From positions 58,906,319 through 58,970,318 of the forward strand of contig CM046309.1 in the NCBI GenBank assembly GCA_025267735.1: 64,000 bases of DNA. Direction: 5' to 3'. The stretch is from Mactra quadrangularis. Taxonomy: Eukaryota; Mollusca; Bivalvia; Venerida; Mactridae. The stretch's first letter is position 1. The number at the start of each line of letters is the position of its first letter. Shown one piece after another: positions 43,273 through 54,693 of this stretch. The translations under genes and the position numbers were made by a program. The notes beneath the pieces are model-generated. The model did not search any database. It was given only the letters and a program-made list of their open reading frames with translations, and was not told the DNA's origin.

Positions 43273-44876
43273 TAAGGGACTTTTAGTCAGTTATTTCCCC
43301 TTGTATACTCTTCAAATAGGTAGGTCCAATTAGTTGGATTACTCGGATTTTACCCTTACTTTTCAATGTCAATTTGTAGGGATGGGTATCGCCGGAAATT
43401 TCGTATTGCGATATATTGCGATATCAAACAGCATATTGCAATACGTATTGCGATATATTGGGAGTTTATAACATAAGCTTTTTTTCAGCACCCATTCTTG
43501 TATTTGAATGACAATATGAAGATTCAACACAATTATACACTGTGAAAGCTTTATTTATCCCAATGCAACATTCAAGACTCAACTTGTGTCCAGTAAAATG
43601 AGCATTATTACAAATCTTACTTTAATCGAAAATTCCTTTGCGACACTATGCTGATAGACTGATAGTGCCAGCATGCCAATTGTGAATTACATATTAAGCA
43701 TTAAACCATTGCCATTCAGAGCTTCCTCTGATTTGCCTACTGCCAAATAATAGGTTAAGCATCTACTGTAGTTATACTGTATATGCATGGAGGTGTACTG
43801 GGAAGTGTGCACGTTTTGCAACAAACTTGACACCTACTTAGTTTCTTAGGGGTTAGAATGATTTGTAGCTATTTAATTATAATACAATAAGGACAAAAGA
43901 TGTAGGAAACAAAATTTCCTGTTCTGTCATATATTTCTTATACAACTTATTGAAACAATTTAAACATTTCAAAGGGTGTGTTAAAGACATTGCAGAAGAA
44001 TTTCATAGATTCTAATAGCTGGCATTAGTTTATGACACCATAAGTGCCACTATTTTCATTTATTGTCATATTTTAAAGTTAAGCTCTAATACATGTTTTT
44101 ATAGATGGACATCACTGATAAGTCCAAAAGGCGGACGCGTTAGGCAGACGATAAAGATATAGAGGGAAAATGCGGTCAGCAATTTAAAGGATAAGAGTAA
44201 AAATGCGGACGCGTACAAAATAAGAAAAGGTAATATTGAAATAAAATATTAATGTTGCAACTAAGTTTTATGAAAACATATATTCTTTTCGTATCTAACC
44301 CAATGTCAAATAATAAAAATATTCATCAGTTCCAACACCTCTACTTTATGTTAAAGTCGTCACAGGTAGATATGTCAATACTTTATTCTAGATCTTTATG
44401 CTAAAATGGATTACAGGAAAACCAAAAATGAAATAGATTCCGGTCAAATTCGGCCACAAATAATGCAAAACAGGTTCGAGTATGCAATTTAAGTCTATTA
44501 GCTTAAGATAAAATATCGCGATATATTGCGGGACCGTACCGGTACGTATTGTGTTTGAGACGTATTGCAATATACCGGTATACCGGTATTATCGCGCATC
44601 CCTATCAATTTGACAAAATTAATCTTTAATAAATTTTTGAAAATCATTTGATTTGTTTGAAATTCAAGCTAAGTATTTTTAGGGTAAAGAGCTATCTAAA
44701 TTTCATCACTTCTGGTAATATCTTCATTAACAAGAAAGATATTAGATGAAATATTTTGTTATCCTTACATAGGAATTCAATGATAAAATCCAAGGATTCC
44801 AACTGTAAGGACCTACTTACCAATTGGATTGCTTCAGATTTTATCAGGGAAAGATAACTGACTAAAGTCCCTAATT
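43273..44876. mobile_element. MITE family C, copy 3, split by a hAT element
   Basis: The left part runs 43273-43376 and the right part 44605-44876. Removing 43377-44604 and one copy of TCAATTTG restores the normal family C order. It is therefore the older of the two elements. Confidence 0.75.
43377..44604. mobile_element. hAT-type element H3 (1228 bp), inserted in MITE family C, 8-bp target duplication
   Basis: Ends are TAGGGATGGGTATCGCCGG and ...ATTATCGCGCATCCCTA. TCAATTTG flanks it at 43369-43376 and 44605-44612. Subterminal GCGATATATTGCGATA and TATCGCGATATATTGCG arms are similar to those of the shorter H1 and H2 elements. No transposase frame: the longest open stretch is 60 codons. Confidence 0.8.
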
Positions 44877-45129
44877 ACTAATACCTGTCTTAAAACACCC
44901 CCCATTCACACACACACACGCACACCCACCCCCACAAGCATATAATTATATATATTACAAATAGTTGTACCTAAGTATATTTACTTATTATGACAAAAAT
45001 AAATTATGCGTTAAAAATCCCAAAATGTTGACAAAAACAATTAAAGGTTTTATTTAGTACCCAGGGCTTGACACTAATTTTTAAAGGAGTTTGCTTGATT
45101 GAAGTAGTGGCTATATACATTTTATTTTA

Positions 45130-45946
45130 CTTGCACAACATCACGGGCAATAACTCAAATATAGGTTATCAGGGGCCATAACTCAAATATAGGTTATAGG
45201 GGACAATAACTCAAATATAGGTTATAAGGGGCCATAATTCAAATATATGTTATCAGGGGCAATAACTCAAATATAAATTATCAGGGGCCATAATTCAAAT
45301 ATGGGTTATCAGGGGCAATAACTCAAATATATGTTATCAGGGGCCATAATTCAAATATAGGTTATCAGGGGCAATAACTCAAATATAGGGTCTCTGGAGC
45401 AATAACTCAAACATAGATTATCAGGGGCCATAATTCAAATAAAGGTTATCAGGGGCAATAACTCAAATATAGGTTATCAGGGGCAATAACTCAAATATAG
45501 GTTATCAGGGGCAATAACTCAAATATAGGTTATCAGGGGCAATAACTCAAACATAGGTTATCAGGGGCAATAACTCAAATATAGGTTATAGGGGACAATA
45601 ACTCAAATATAGGTTATAAGGGGCCATAATTCAAATATATGTTATCAGGGGCAATAACTCAAATATATGTTATCAGGGGCCATAATTCAAATATGGGTTA
45701 TCAGGGGCAATAACTCAAATATATGTTATCAGGGGCCATAATTCAAATATAGGTTATCAGGGCCAATAACTCAAATATAGATTCTCTGGGGCAATAACTC
45801 AAACATAGGTTATCAGGGGCCATAACTCAAATACAGGTTATCAGGGGCAATAACTGAAATATAGGTTATCAGGGGCAATAACTCAAATATAGGTTATCAG
45901 GGGCCACAACTCAAATATAGGTTATCAGGGGCAATCGGACAACCAT
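45130..45946. repeat. 28-bp minisatellite, about 28 units
   Basis: The unit is AGGGGCAATAACTCAAATAT followed by AGGTTATC. Variant units carry GGGGCCATAATTC in place of GGGGCAATAACTC and appear in alternation. A block of about 400 bases seems to occur twice (45195-45420 and 45600-45800), which points to higher-order duplication. It lies between SIAE and the ENPP gene. Confidence 0.85.
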
Positions 45947-46132
45947 TGATGTCTAGCCCTGGTACATTACCCTCACACTAATACAATTTCAACCTTGATT
46001 TGTATTCTAATGTGACACATCATTGTACAAAATCTATTCAATAGTCCATTGCCTGGTTATAGATTGTGAAAATACAACTAAAATACAATATGCAAACATC
46101 AAATTAGTTAAAAGTTGAGTACTTACAAAAGA

Positions 46133-46498
46133 CAGTACCAACCAAAAGTTTGGAGACAAAAGAAATTTACAACAATTCTGGATATCTGATACATGTACAC
46201 TTAAGTATGGTTGGTGATAAAATGAAAACAAATTTTATGAATGCACCACATTAAAATGATATATACGATTCAGCATCTGACATCCTAAAGCTCCAAAACC
46301 ATGTTTAATTTCATTATTTTCCATAACATAGCTTATAAGCTATTTTTGTAGTCTCAGTTGTAGTTATAAATGATATCCAAAAAATAAAGCAACACTAAAA
46401 ATTATGTAAAATAAACAAGTTATCAAATTTTAAATCAAAGCTATTCAGTATGGCCTACAAAGTGAAAATTTCTCCAAACTTTTGGGGAGTACTGTATG
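46133..46498. mobile_element. mariner-like MITE, full copy
   Basis: CAGTACCAACCAAAAGTTTG at the left is mirrored by CAAACTTTTGGGGAGTACTG at the right, next to TA. The interior is similar to the copies at 34979 and 8449, in reverse. Confidence 0.6.
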
Positions 46499-46509
46499 TA
46501 ATGTGTAAT

Positions 46510-46690
46510 AATCTGTCTGTTTGTTTATTGGGTTTATCACCATAGCATTACATTGTCTAGGTTATATCACAGTGGTCAGTCCACCTACTCACAGTTCCTG
46601 AAAGGCTAATTCTCTGGATTAAGCTGTTAACCAACTACTAGGAGCATACCCTCAAGTCAATTTGTACTAACTATCAATGGGACAGTGCAA
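46510..46690 (-). mobile_element. tRNA-derived SINE type 1, 5'-truncated
   Basis: The tail (TTTATTGGGTTTATCACCAT on +) and body (GTGGTCAGTCCACCTACTCA) are present; the tRNA-like head is missing. Confidence 0.5.
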
Positions 46691-46956
46691 AACTAGTCTA
46701 AATTCTTCCTTACTTGCATGTAGTTAGGGTTCTCTTGCACTGACCCACGGATATTACTGAAACATGTAATGTAACGATCAGCCTCAGGTCAATTTGCACA
46801 AATTATAGCTTGATTTAATCCTAAAACGTTTACAGTGAATGGCACAGATCAATCTACGAGCTTGAACTCATATTCTTCCACACAAAAATTTATCAGTGAG
46901 GGTACAATAACATATATTCCATTTATCATCAATCATCACCATTATTGCTGTTAGAT

Positions 46957-49900
46957 CTAGAATTCATCATCGTCATCATCATCATTATTAAGTAACTGAT
47001 GTACTGGTGATCTAAGGGAAGTAACTCCAGATGCTCGATTCTTATTACGATAAAGTAACCGTGTCTTTTTTCTAGCATTATGACAGGCACATATAGAATA
47101 TAAGGCAGCTAGGGTCACACTGATACCAACTATAAACAAAACTGAAAATATAAAATAATAATCAATTTACCAAAAAACAGCTACAAAATACCAGTGATCT
47201 GAAAACAAGAACTCTCCATGGACAATGCATTTACTGTAACAGATCATCCTGTATACAAAAGGAAAACTTCCTATGAATAATAAATCTAGACTCATGCTTA
47301 AGTTGTTATGCTTTATATTTCATGAAATCACCATTTATACCAATCTGATTAAAACCCGATCTAAAATTTTACATTCGCATACTCGCTAATTTAGATCTGG
47401 CCTTTTTCAAACGAAGGTCACGTTCAGGCTACCTTTTCTCATCATAAATATTCATGACGAAATTGTTATGATACGTAACTTGTTTACATCGTCTACGTCA
47501 CGCAATTTAAAATGAGCCGCTCAATCGCAGACTGTGAATAATACCGCTGTTCAATTAGCACGCAAACCTTGGTCTAAAAATAGAAATTACGAAATCAAAA
47601 TGTGATTAATAGTGTTTTCGTCTAGACGAAAGCTACGCATTGATTGGTCGACACAAAGTTCATCTCGACGTGACTTTGCATTGACTATGTAGAGATCCAG
47701 TACGACAACGCGAGGTGAACAGGATCTCTGTTTATGGAGATTGTACTCACAGACAATGAAATCAACTGTTACAGCGCACCTATGAACAATAGTTATGCTT
47801 CCTCTCAGCTGTGCGGGGCATTATATGCCCATGTGGTGTCCACATCAGGGCATTCGGAACACCCTCGACCTTTCATGAATGAATAGTCTCGGAAGGAATC
47901 GTGAGGGGGGTCTTCACTTGATTTTGGAGATTTTACTACCTACACGAGGCAAAGCACGTAACGGTTACACAAAATAGTTCATGTAGTATACACACAGATC
48001 TTTGTCTAAACATATTTATTTGTTTTAAATTGAACAAAATATTGTTCATCGGTATCATTGAAATGTGTAATTTCAAATTTACGGACTAAAAACGAAACTT
48101 CAGTCATCGCCTTAACGATTGTGTATTTGTTTACTTCAACACCGGTTTTTCCAAAATGGTGCCTAAATATGTCCGAGGTTATTCGTAGCGAATGGCCAAG
48201 GAGTTCCTAATGCACATCAGGGATGTGTAGCAAATGAAAGGCCTGCAGTAACGAATATATCAAATAGACATTGATGTGACAAGTGTTGACTTTAAATCAA
48301 TAAATCACATCCTTGAAAAACTATTGAACCTAGGTATAGCAATACTCCATTTATGGTCCAGACAAGTCTATAGAAGGACAAACAGACGATACCATAACAG
48401 TATACAGCTGATTTTAAGTTTCAGAATATAACCTCCTATAGTTATAAAGATGTACTATTGTTGAAAACACAAAGATGACATCAGTCAATTATCTATTAAA
48501 CAAGATTAACAAAATAGCATAGGCAGGTCTAGCGCAGGGGTCATGACCCCCTGAAATTTCCAAAAATCACCTGTTCATTAGTGTATTTTTTTACCTGTGA
48601 ACCATTTTTTAAGTAGCTGAGCATGAAGCAATTTTTTCGGGCTAACTTTGCTGGCCTTTGTGTTTAACAAAGATCTAATGGTTATCTAGTTTTTATTATC
48701 AATATTTTGTGTTATTCTGCAAACAGTACATAATGTGGTTGAGGTTCAAAAGTTTGACCAGTTTGGACCCTATTGAATTTTTTTTTGTTACGACCCTGAA
48801 ATAGTGATATTAAGTAAAATACTAGAAATTAAATTAATTAATTAATATACTTACATGACACACCAGTCAAAGACAGATGAAATTCATCAGTAATAGATTT
48901 CTCAACCAGTATATCTTTAACATTATCTAATGAGCCATTATTTGGTGCAGGTTTAATACCTAGTATATGACACATTAATGGATATATATCTACATTATTT
49001 AATGATTTAAATCTATAGCCTTTCTTAAACGCTGGTCCCATAGCTAGGAAGAAAGGCCTCATGTTCATTACTTCTGCTGGATTGTATCCATGAACACCAA
49101 CTGTAAATGAAAAATAATGCATTGATAAAGTTTATTTAACAGTCAATGGCCCATACTTTAACCCTGCTGAGTTATATACTCACTTACAGATAGTGAGTAC
49201 AGAGATATTGCAAGGAGTAATTAAATCAGCAGAGTTAATGTATGTGCCACTGACAGTTGAATTAAATGATATATATGTCAAAGAAAATAAATAATACCAG
49301 CTAGTATGTTCACATTGATTTTAAATAAAATTTAAAATATATATTTGTGCATAAAAAAGCGTCATTTTAAGTCAGACTCTGCTTCCATATAAAATTCTAA
49401 TGTTTAACAATTTTTTCCTGATCATTGAAATCACCTTCAAGCACCTCACAGTGCTCATTTACACCTGGGTGAAGTAAAATAACTGAAGGAAAATGTCTTG
49501 CTCAAGAAAATTAGCAATGCCTAAGTGGGGCTCAACCCAAGACCTCTCGATCCCTAAGCTTGCATTCTACCACTAGATCCCTGCTCCTACAATTGAACCA
49601 CTCCTTGTGTGTATGTCTTTTATATGCTTTAAATTAGGGACTTTAGTCAGTTATCTTTCCCTGATAAAATCTGAAGCAATCCAATTGGTAAATAGGTCCT
49701 TACAGTTGAAATCCTCGGATTTTATCATTGAATTCCTATGTAAGGATAAGAAAATATTTCATCTAATATCTTTCTTGTTAATGAAGATAATCACAGAAGT
49801 GATGAAATTTAGATAGTTCTTTATCTTAAAAATACTTAGCTTGAATTTCAAACAAATTTAATGATTTACAAAAAAGTTATTAAGATTAAGTAATGGTAAA

Positions 49901-52228
49901 ATCCGAGTAAACAAACTAATTGGACCGACCTATTTGAAGAGTATACAAGCAGAAATAACTGACTAAAGTCCCTAATTCAATACTTCATACTCACTTGTCT
50001 TATAATTATTTTTAGACTCATTATCAGGAAATATAGCATATTCTTCTTTAGCTGTGATTACAATAGGTGCTATTCTAACGTTATCACTGTAATGTATGTT
50101 AACTAAATCTTGATCCTGTTTTCTGTACACAAACAAATCTGGAATCTTCTTTAATAAATCATAAACAATATCTTCTTTACCTGAAATGGTCGATAAAAAT
50201 CATCTTAGTATAGCTTTTTCTTATTTATTTAAACTTGATTCTCTAATAATTTCTAACAACTCAGATTAATCACACTTGAATCAGCATAACAGTCCCCAGG
50301 TAAAAGCCCCATATAAAGCTAATAAGTAAGGTTTCTTGCTCAAGGAAACAACAAAGTTGGTGTTGGAAGTAACAAGTTCTCATAACCAAGGCGGAACTGG
50401 CTACCCAATGACTATCAGTCTGAAACCCTAACCACTAAGCCACATTCACTCAATTTAAGCACAATTTTTAATATGGCAACAAAATCCTCTTAAACGTAAA
50501 ACTAAAACATTTGGAAGAAATTGGGCCCCATTTCCCTCTCCAAAAAGTATATACCTTTCCCCTTCCCAGGTAATAAATTCGCCTGTCAGAGTGTCCTAAA
50601 ACTTGTGTACTTTTTTATAGCATTTTTGCCCATTCCTCAAACATTACATAGAAATCACAGATGAATATATGGGTTCAATAGTTTAAAATTTATATAGATA
50701 GACAGAAATGTTACTCCGTTAAAGGATCCATGTTATCTCAAGTATTGAAACTAAAGGAAATTTTTTCCCTCTAATTTTGTTTTTGTCGCTATTCTTCCTT
50801 CAAAAAGGGCCCCGCCACTTTTCCCTTAGAGTGAAAATAAACACTGTACATTATTATCTTGCAATCACCCACGTGGTCAATCTGATTGAAACCCGATCTA
50901 AAATTTTACCGCTCGCATACTCGCTAATTTAGATCTGGCCTTTTCCAAACGAAGGTCATGTTCAGGTGACCATTTCTCATCATAATATTCATGACAAAAT
51001 TGTTATGATACGTAACTTGTTTACATCGTCTACGTCACGCAATTTGAAACGAGCCACCCAATCGCAAACTGTGAATAATACCGCTGTTAAATTTGCATGC
51101 AAACCTTGGTCTAGAAATAGAAATTCTGAAATCAAAATGTGATTAATAGTGTTTTCGTCTAGATGAAAGCTACGCATTGATTGGTTGACACAAAGTTCAT
51201 CTCGACGTGACCTTGCATTGACTAAGTAGAGATCCAGTACGGCAACGCGAGTAGAACAGGATCTCTGTTTACGGAGATTGCCACGTGGTCGTCATACCAC
51301 AACTTTACAGTATGAAATGCCTAATACCAAATACTTACATCTTACCTTCATTAGGATAGATGTTCATAGTTAAATGATTTTCAAATAATTTGGACCCAGC
51401 AGAATATAATGTTGTATTCAATCCATAGTCCGTAAGAACAATAGCTTTAGTATAATTAGAGAAGCCGTGGTCAGCTGTGAGAATGATGTTCATCTCATCA
51501 AATAGATTTGATTCTCTCAGACGTTGAAACAAATGTCCAAGCACATCATTCAATTCTCCTTTAATAAATCGGGTGACATTTTCTGACCCAGCGCCTGAAT
51601 GATGAGCAATCTCGTCTGGTTCCGGAAAATAAAGCAATCCTAGGTTGATAGGATTTATCTTATCAGTAAACCAAGATATCATGGTGTCAACACGTGATTT
51701 AAAATCTATAACACTGAAGGGATCAGCATCAGGAATGATCTTGTCAGGATCGATGCCTTTTACTTTTCCTAATCCACATGGCCATACAACAGATCCTGAG
51801 CGCCGACTTGAATCTGCTTTCTTGTTAGTCACATAAATCGGTTCGGCACCGACATCATACCATATAGGATCAAAGTTATCTCTACGACTGTCGTAAAAGA
51901 AATATTCTTTCCACACAGGGTCGTAGAATCTGTTATGAACGATGCCGTGACTTTCTGGGTATAAACCTGTGATAAGCGTGTAATGATTTGGATAGGTTAC
52001 TGAGGGAAATACATTTAACATTGACTCAGCTTTTACACCGTTGTCTATAATATATTGAAAATTTGGGACTTCATCCGGAGAAAACATGTCCAAATAATTA
52101 TACCTGAAACCATCCATGGAAATTAATAAAACTTTGGGGAATGATTTACACTCACAGAACTTAGTGAGTTGATACAACAGCAAAAAGGATATATATAAAG
52201 TTACACTAGTAAATATTTTGTAAACCAT
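46957..52228 (-). CDS. Ectonucleotide pyrophosphatase/phosphodiesterase, ENPP4/ENPP5-like, four exons
   Basis: Coding exons in transcript order are 52228-51346, 50180-49995, 49100-48855 and 47141-46957. Phases agree, giving 499 residues and TAG. The signal peptide is about residues 1-27. The two-zinc phosphodiesterase site is complete: Asp39 (SMDGFRYNYLD), nucleophile Thr78 (SVTYPNHYTLITGLYPESHG), Asp205 and His209 (PEPDEIAHHSG), Asp253/His254 (TADHG) and His360 (GVHGYNP). A membrane segment at about 439-456 (FLFIVGISVTLAALYSIC) and a basic stop-transfer make it a type I surface protein. The tail ends in six Asp, then EF. Length and the lack of somatomedin and nuclease domains place it with ENPP4/5. 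These cleave nucleotide substrates such as ApnA or NAD; the substrate here is not known. Intron 1 carries a Mutator-like MITE. Intron 2 has a family C MITE starting 17 bases after the exon 2 donor. Confidence 0.95.
47350..47745 (-). mobile_element. Mutator-like MITE family A (ENPP intron 3)
   Basis: CAATCTGATTAAAACCCGAT ... TCTGTTTATGGAGATTG, both ends present. The 9-base flanks do not match, so the duplication has decayed or the flank was rearranged. Confidence 0.65.
47851..48212. mobile_element. Palindromic MITE family B, long subfamily, copy 2, 10-bp target duplication (ENPP intron 3)
   Basis: CATTCGGAACACCCTCGACC ... GGCCAAGGAGTTCCTAATG. CACATCAGGG flanks it at 47841-47850 and 48213-48222. 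Duplications of 8-10 bases suggest the Mutator-like or a related superfamily. Confidence 0.7.
48525..48800. mobile_element. MITE family E, copy 4 (ENPP intron 3)
   Basis: AGGCAGGTCTAGCGCAGGGG at the left; AGCATGAAGCAATTTTTTCG and ATAATGTGGTTGAGGTTC inside; the right end is decayed at TTTTTTTTGTTACGACCCTG. Confidence 0.5.
49138..49261. mobile_element. Small MITE family G (ENPP intron 2)
   Basis: AACAGTCAATGGCCCATACT at the left, GTATGTGCCACTGACAGTTG at the right; best-preserved copy of the family. Confidence 0.55.
49430..49600 (-). mobile_element. tRNA-derived SINE type 3 (ENPP intron 2)
   Basis: On -, the head AGGAGCAGGGATCTAGTGGT with B box GGGTTGAGCCCC is followed by ATTGCTAATTTTCTTGAGCA. 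Same family as 30210 and 31775. Confidence 0.5.
49634..49977. mobile_element. MITE family C, copy 4 (ENPP intron 2)
   Basis: TTAGGGACTTTAGTCAGTTA ... ACTGACTAAAGTCCCTAATT. It ends 17 bases from the boundary of exon 2. Confidence 0.65.
50280..50456 (-). mobile_element. tRNA-like SINE type 3, diverged (ENPP intron 1)
   Basis: GGCTTAGTGGTTAGGGTTTC on - is A-box-like. GGTTTCTTGCTCAAGGAAAC on + matches the body of type 3. The B box is weak. Confidence 0.4.
50878..51280 (-). mobile_element. Mutator-like MITE family A, 9-bp target duplication (ENPP intron 1)
   Basis: CAATCTGATTGAAACCCGAT ... GTTTACGGAGATTG. CCACGTGGT flanks it at 50869-50877 and 51281-51289. It sits about 65 bases from exon 1 of the ENPP gene. 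Confidence 0.75.
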
Positions 52229-52956
52229 TGTGGTTATTTAGTTTCTATTAGCTCAAATTTCAGCCTAGTGAAGTACGCTGACTCAGATCATCTGTTGATG
52301 ATCACGACATTCACGTTACGGAGACGTATCGACAATTTTGTCATATGATTTCGCGATCCCCGGTCCAAAGGTAAATGTTTGAAAACAGTGGAGATGTTAA
52401 CACTTTAACAATATATCTTGTGATAATAAATTCATCTACACAATTGGTACTCAAATACTGCCACACGTCGTAATGAATGTACTGAGTTCATTAATATTTA
52501 GTGTTTGTTTACATCAACGTAGAAATGACCGACGACATCCGAGTGATCCACGGTCTAGTATAAGACGTTGACGAATTAACGTGTCCCATGTTCTATACAG
52601 GTTAGTTGACGAATAGAATTAGGGGAATAGATAGATAACCTGGTTCCCTGGACTAATATCACTACGTTAAACATTAATGAGCAAGTTTTGGTACATACAT
52701 GTATTGTCCTGACCAAACTCCCCGCAGCGGTTATCTTCCTTTATCAAATCAATTAATTAGCAAAGCGTGACGTAAGCACTGTGAGGAGTTTGGATTTATA
52801 TAACACGTGATCATTCTATGCCTTTCTATTATCTATTTAAATAAATTAATGCAAAAGTTTAAAAAATAATCGTTTTATGTTCTTTCTTTTCATTCTTGAG
52901 ACGGAGGAAATTTCACTAAGTAATTTTCTGTTTATTATTTTTCTAGGGGAATTAAC
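52229..52956. promoter_or_regulatory. Upstream region of the ENPP gene
   Basis: No repeat family is recognised here, which is unusual in this window. Several TGACG/ACGT sequences occur (52314, 52768 and others). The sequence is a fair candidate for the ENPP promoter region, but no TATA box is positioned convincingly. Confidence 0.3.
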
Positions 52957-53398
52957 TCAGGCATGTCCAAAAATAGCAGTTATTTCCCTTACTTCATCAT
53001 GCGAAACATCCGGGCAACTTAGAACGTAATTTTGCGGGAAATTAATTTTACGATGTGTGATTTTCACGGGCACCGGATTCTCAAAATGGCGAAAAATTGT
53101 GAATTTGCCTGGTAACAATCTTATTTCACTTGTTTTACACGTACCATCGTGATCAAAGACATCATTTGTATAACAAAATGATAAGTCTCTTTGTTTTAAT
53201 GAACGCCCGGATGTTAATTCGTTGAAAAAATCTCGACATATTGCCGATAAATGACTAAAATGGCACAAAATTCGAAGAGTTGTCTCCAAGCAGTTACTCA
53301 ATTCAAAAGAAAAATAAATTTTATTTCCCGAAATGAGTATTTGTAGAAAAAACAAAACAGAAATGACATGGTCACATCCATTTGGATTAATTATGCAG
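52957..53398 (-). CDS. Unrecognised open segment of about 130 codons, possible terminal exon
   Basis: An open frame on - ends with TGA at 52957 and runs back past 53355 without an in-frame ATG, so it could only be a downstream exon. The encoded stretch is balanced in composition and Cys-containing: ...NCLETTLRILCHFSHLSAIC..., then GRSLKQRDLSFCYTNDVFDH, and near the end KINFPQNYVLSCPDVSHDEV. Possible acceptor AGs lie near 53300 and 53250. The Mutator-like MITE at 53408-53809 lies directly upstream and could have cut the gene off from its other exons. No domain is recognised. Chance openness is a real alternative. Confidence 0.25.
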
Positions 53399-53407
53399 GT
53401 GTGACAA

Positions 53408-53809
53408 CAATCTGATTAAAACCCGATCTAAAATTTTCCGCTTGCATACTCGCTATTTTAGATCTACATCATCTAGCCTCCAAACGAAGGTCATGTTTAG
53501 GCGACTTTATCTCATCATAATATTCATGACGAAATTGTTATGATACGTAACTTGTTTACATCGTCTACGTCACGCAATTTGAAATGAGCCGCCCAATCGC
53601 AGACTGAATAATACCGCTGTTAAATTAGCATGCAAAACTTGGTCTAAAACTAGAAATTATGAAATCAAAATGTGATTAATAGTGCTTTCGTCTAGATGAA
53701 AGCTACGCATTGATAGGTCGACACAAAGTTCATCTCGACGTGACCTACTATGGAAAAAGTAGAGATCCTGTATGACAATGCTCTACAGGATAACTGTTTA
53801 CGGAGATTG
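53408..53809 (-). mobile_element. Mutator-like MITE family A, 9-bp target duplication
   Basis: CAATCTGATTAAAACCCGAT ... CTGTTTACGGAGATTG. GTGTGACAA flanks it at 53399-53407 and 53810-53818. Confidence 0.75.
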
Positions 53810-53964
53810 GTGTGACAAGTAAACAACAGCTTATATGGATTATTATGATGTTTCACGGAATTGGAATAAATAGTCACATAACCTAACTACCATTTACTTA
53901 ATCCAGGTACACAAGGACCCTATATATAGGGTCATTGATGTACATTAAAAATAAAGAAACAACT

Positions 53965-54065
53965 AGTATTGAAAAAATTCCCCTACTTTCATTTTTGTTG
54001 CTATTTTCCCCTGTAAAAGGGCCCCTCCACCTTTCCCCTAAGGGTGAAAAAACACTGTCCTAGCT
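53965..54065. repeat. Dispersed repeat, CCCCTACTTTCATTTTTGTT type
   Basis: A diverged second copy of the same phrase order (TTTTTGTTGCTATTTTCCCC, AAAGGGCCCCTCCAC, GGGTGAAAAAACACTGTCC) is at 50760-50850. Family unknown. Confidence 0.4.
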
Positions 54066-54124
54066 GAGAATCACTTGGATTCCTCCCTAGACTAAAGTTA
54101 TTAGGATCTACCTAAACCAGGGCA

Positions 54125-54535
54125 GGGTTCGAATTTAACAAAAAATGGAATCGCAATTTTTTGCGAGTTGATTTTATTTCAACTCGCAAAATGAAAATTA
54201 TCGCTCGCATTTTGTTTTTCAAATTTTAATTGCATGCATAGTAACTATTCACATATGCAATACAAAAACCACATAGTGCTACATATAACTAGAAAGAACA
54301 AGGGCATTATTGTGGGATAGACAAAGATATCCCAACATATTTTTGTGTGAATCTTTCATTAATACCATCTGGCCGTTTCAATGCTGTTTTGAGCCTTATT
54401 AATTTTGACAGTAAAATTTTTGCATTAATTTCAACTCGCAAAAATTTGTGAGTTAAAATAAAAGTTTAATACTTGCAATTTTCAGAATCCACTCGCATTT
54501 TGCAAGTATGCAAGCTTAAATTTGGGCCCTGCAGG
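54125..54535. mobile_element. Palindromic MITE with CAGGGTTCGAATTTAA ends
   Basis: GCAGGGTTCGAATTTAACAA is mirrored by AGCTTAAATTTGGGCCCTGC. Subterminal TTTTGCGAGTTGATTTTATT / AACTCGCAAAA pairs occur at both sides. CAGGG ends suggest a hAT relative. It ends about 60 bases before the presumed acceptor of the zinc-finger gene. Confidence 0.5.
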
Positions 54536-54693
54536 GACACTGTTTGTTTGAACCCTGTATAGCGTCTTCTCTAATTAAAATATTGTATTTATTTTCAGAT
54601 AGTACTACAAGAACGAATCATGCATAAAAAAAATGAATAAAACTTCTGATTAAAGCATCAAATGACAGACTTTTGTTTTGAACGTGTATAAAT

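Noticed and set aside
45130..45946. CRISPR-like array
   Set aside because: Units follow each other without spacers; it is a minisatellite.
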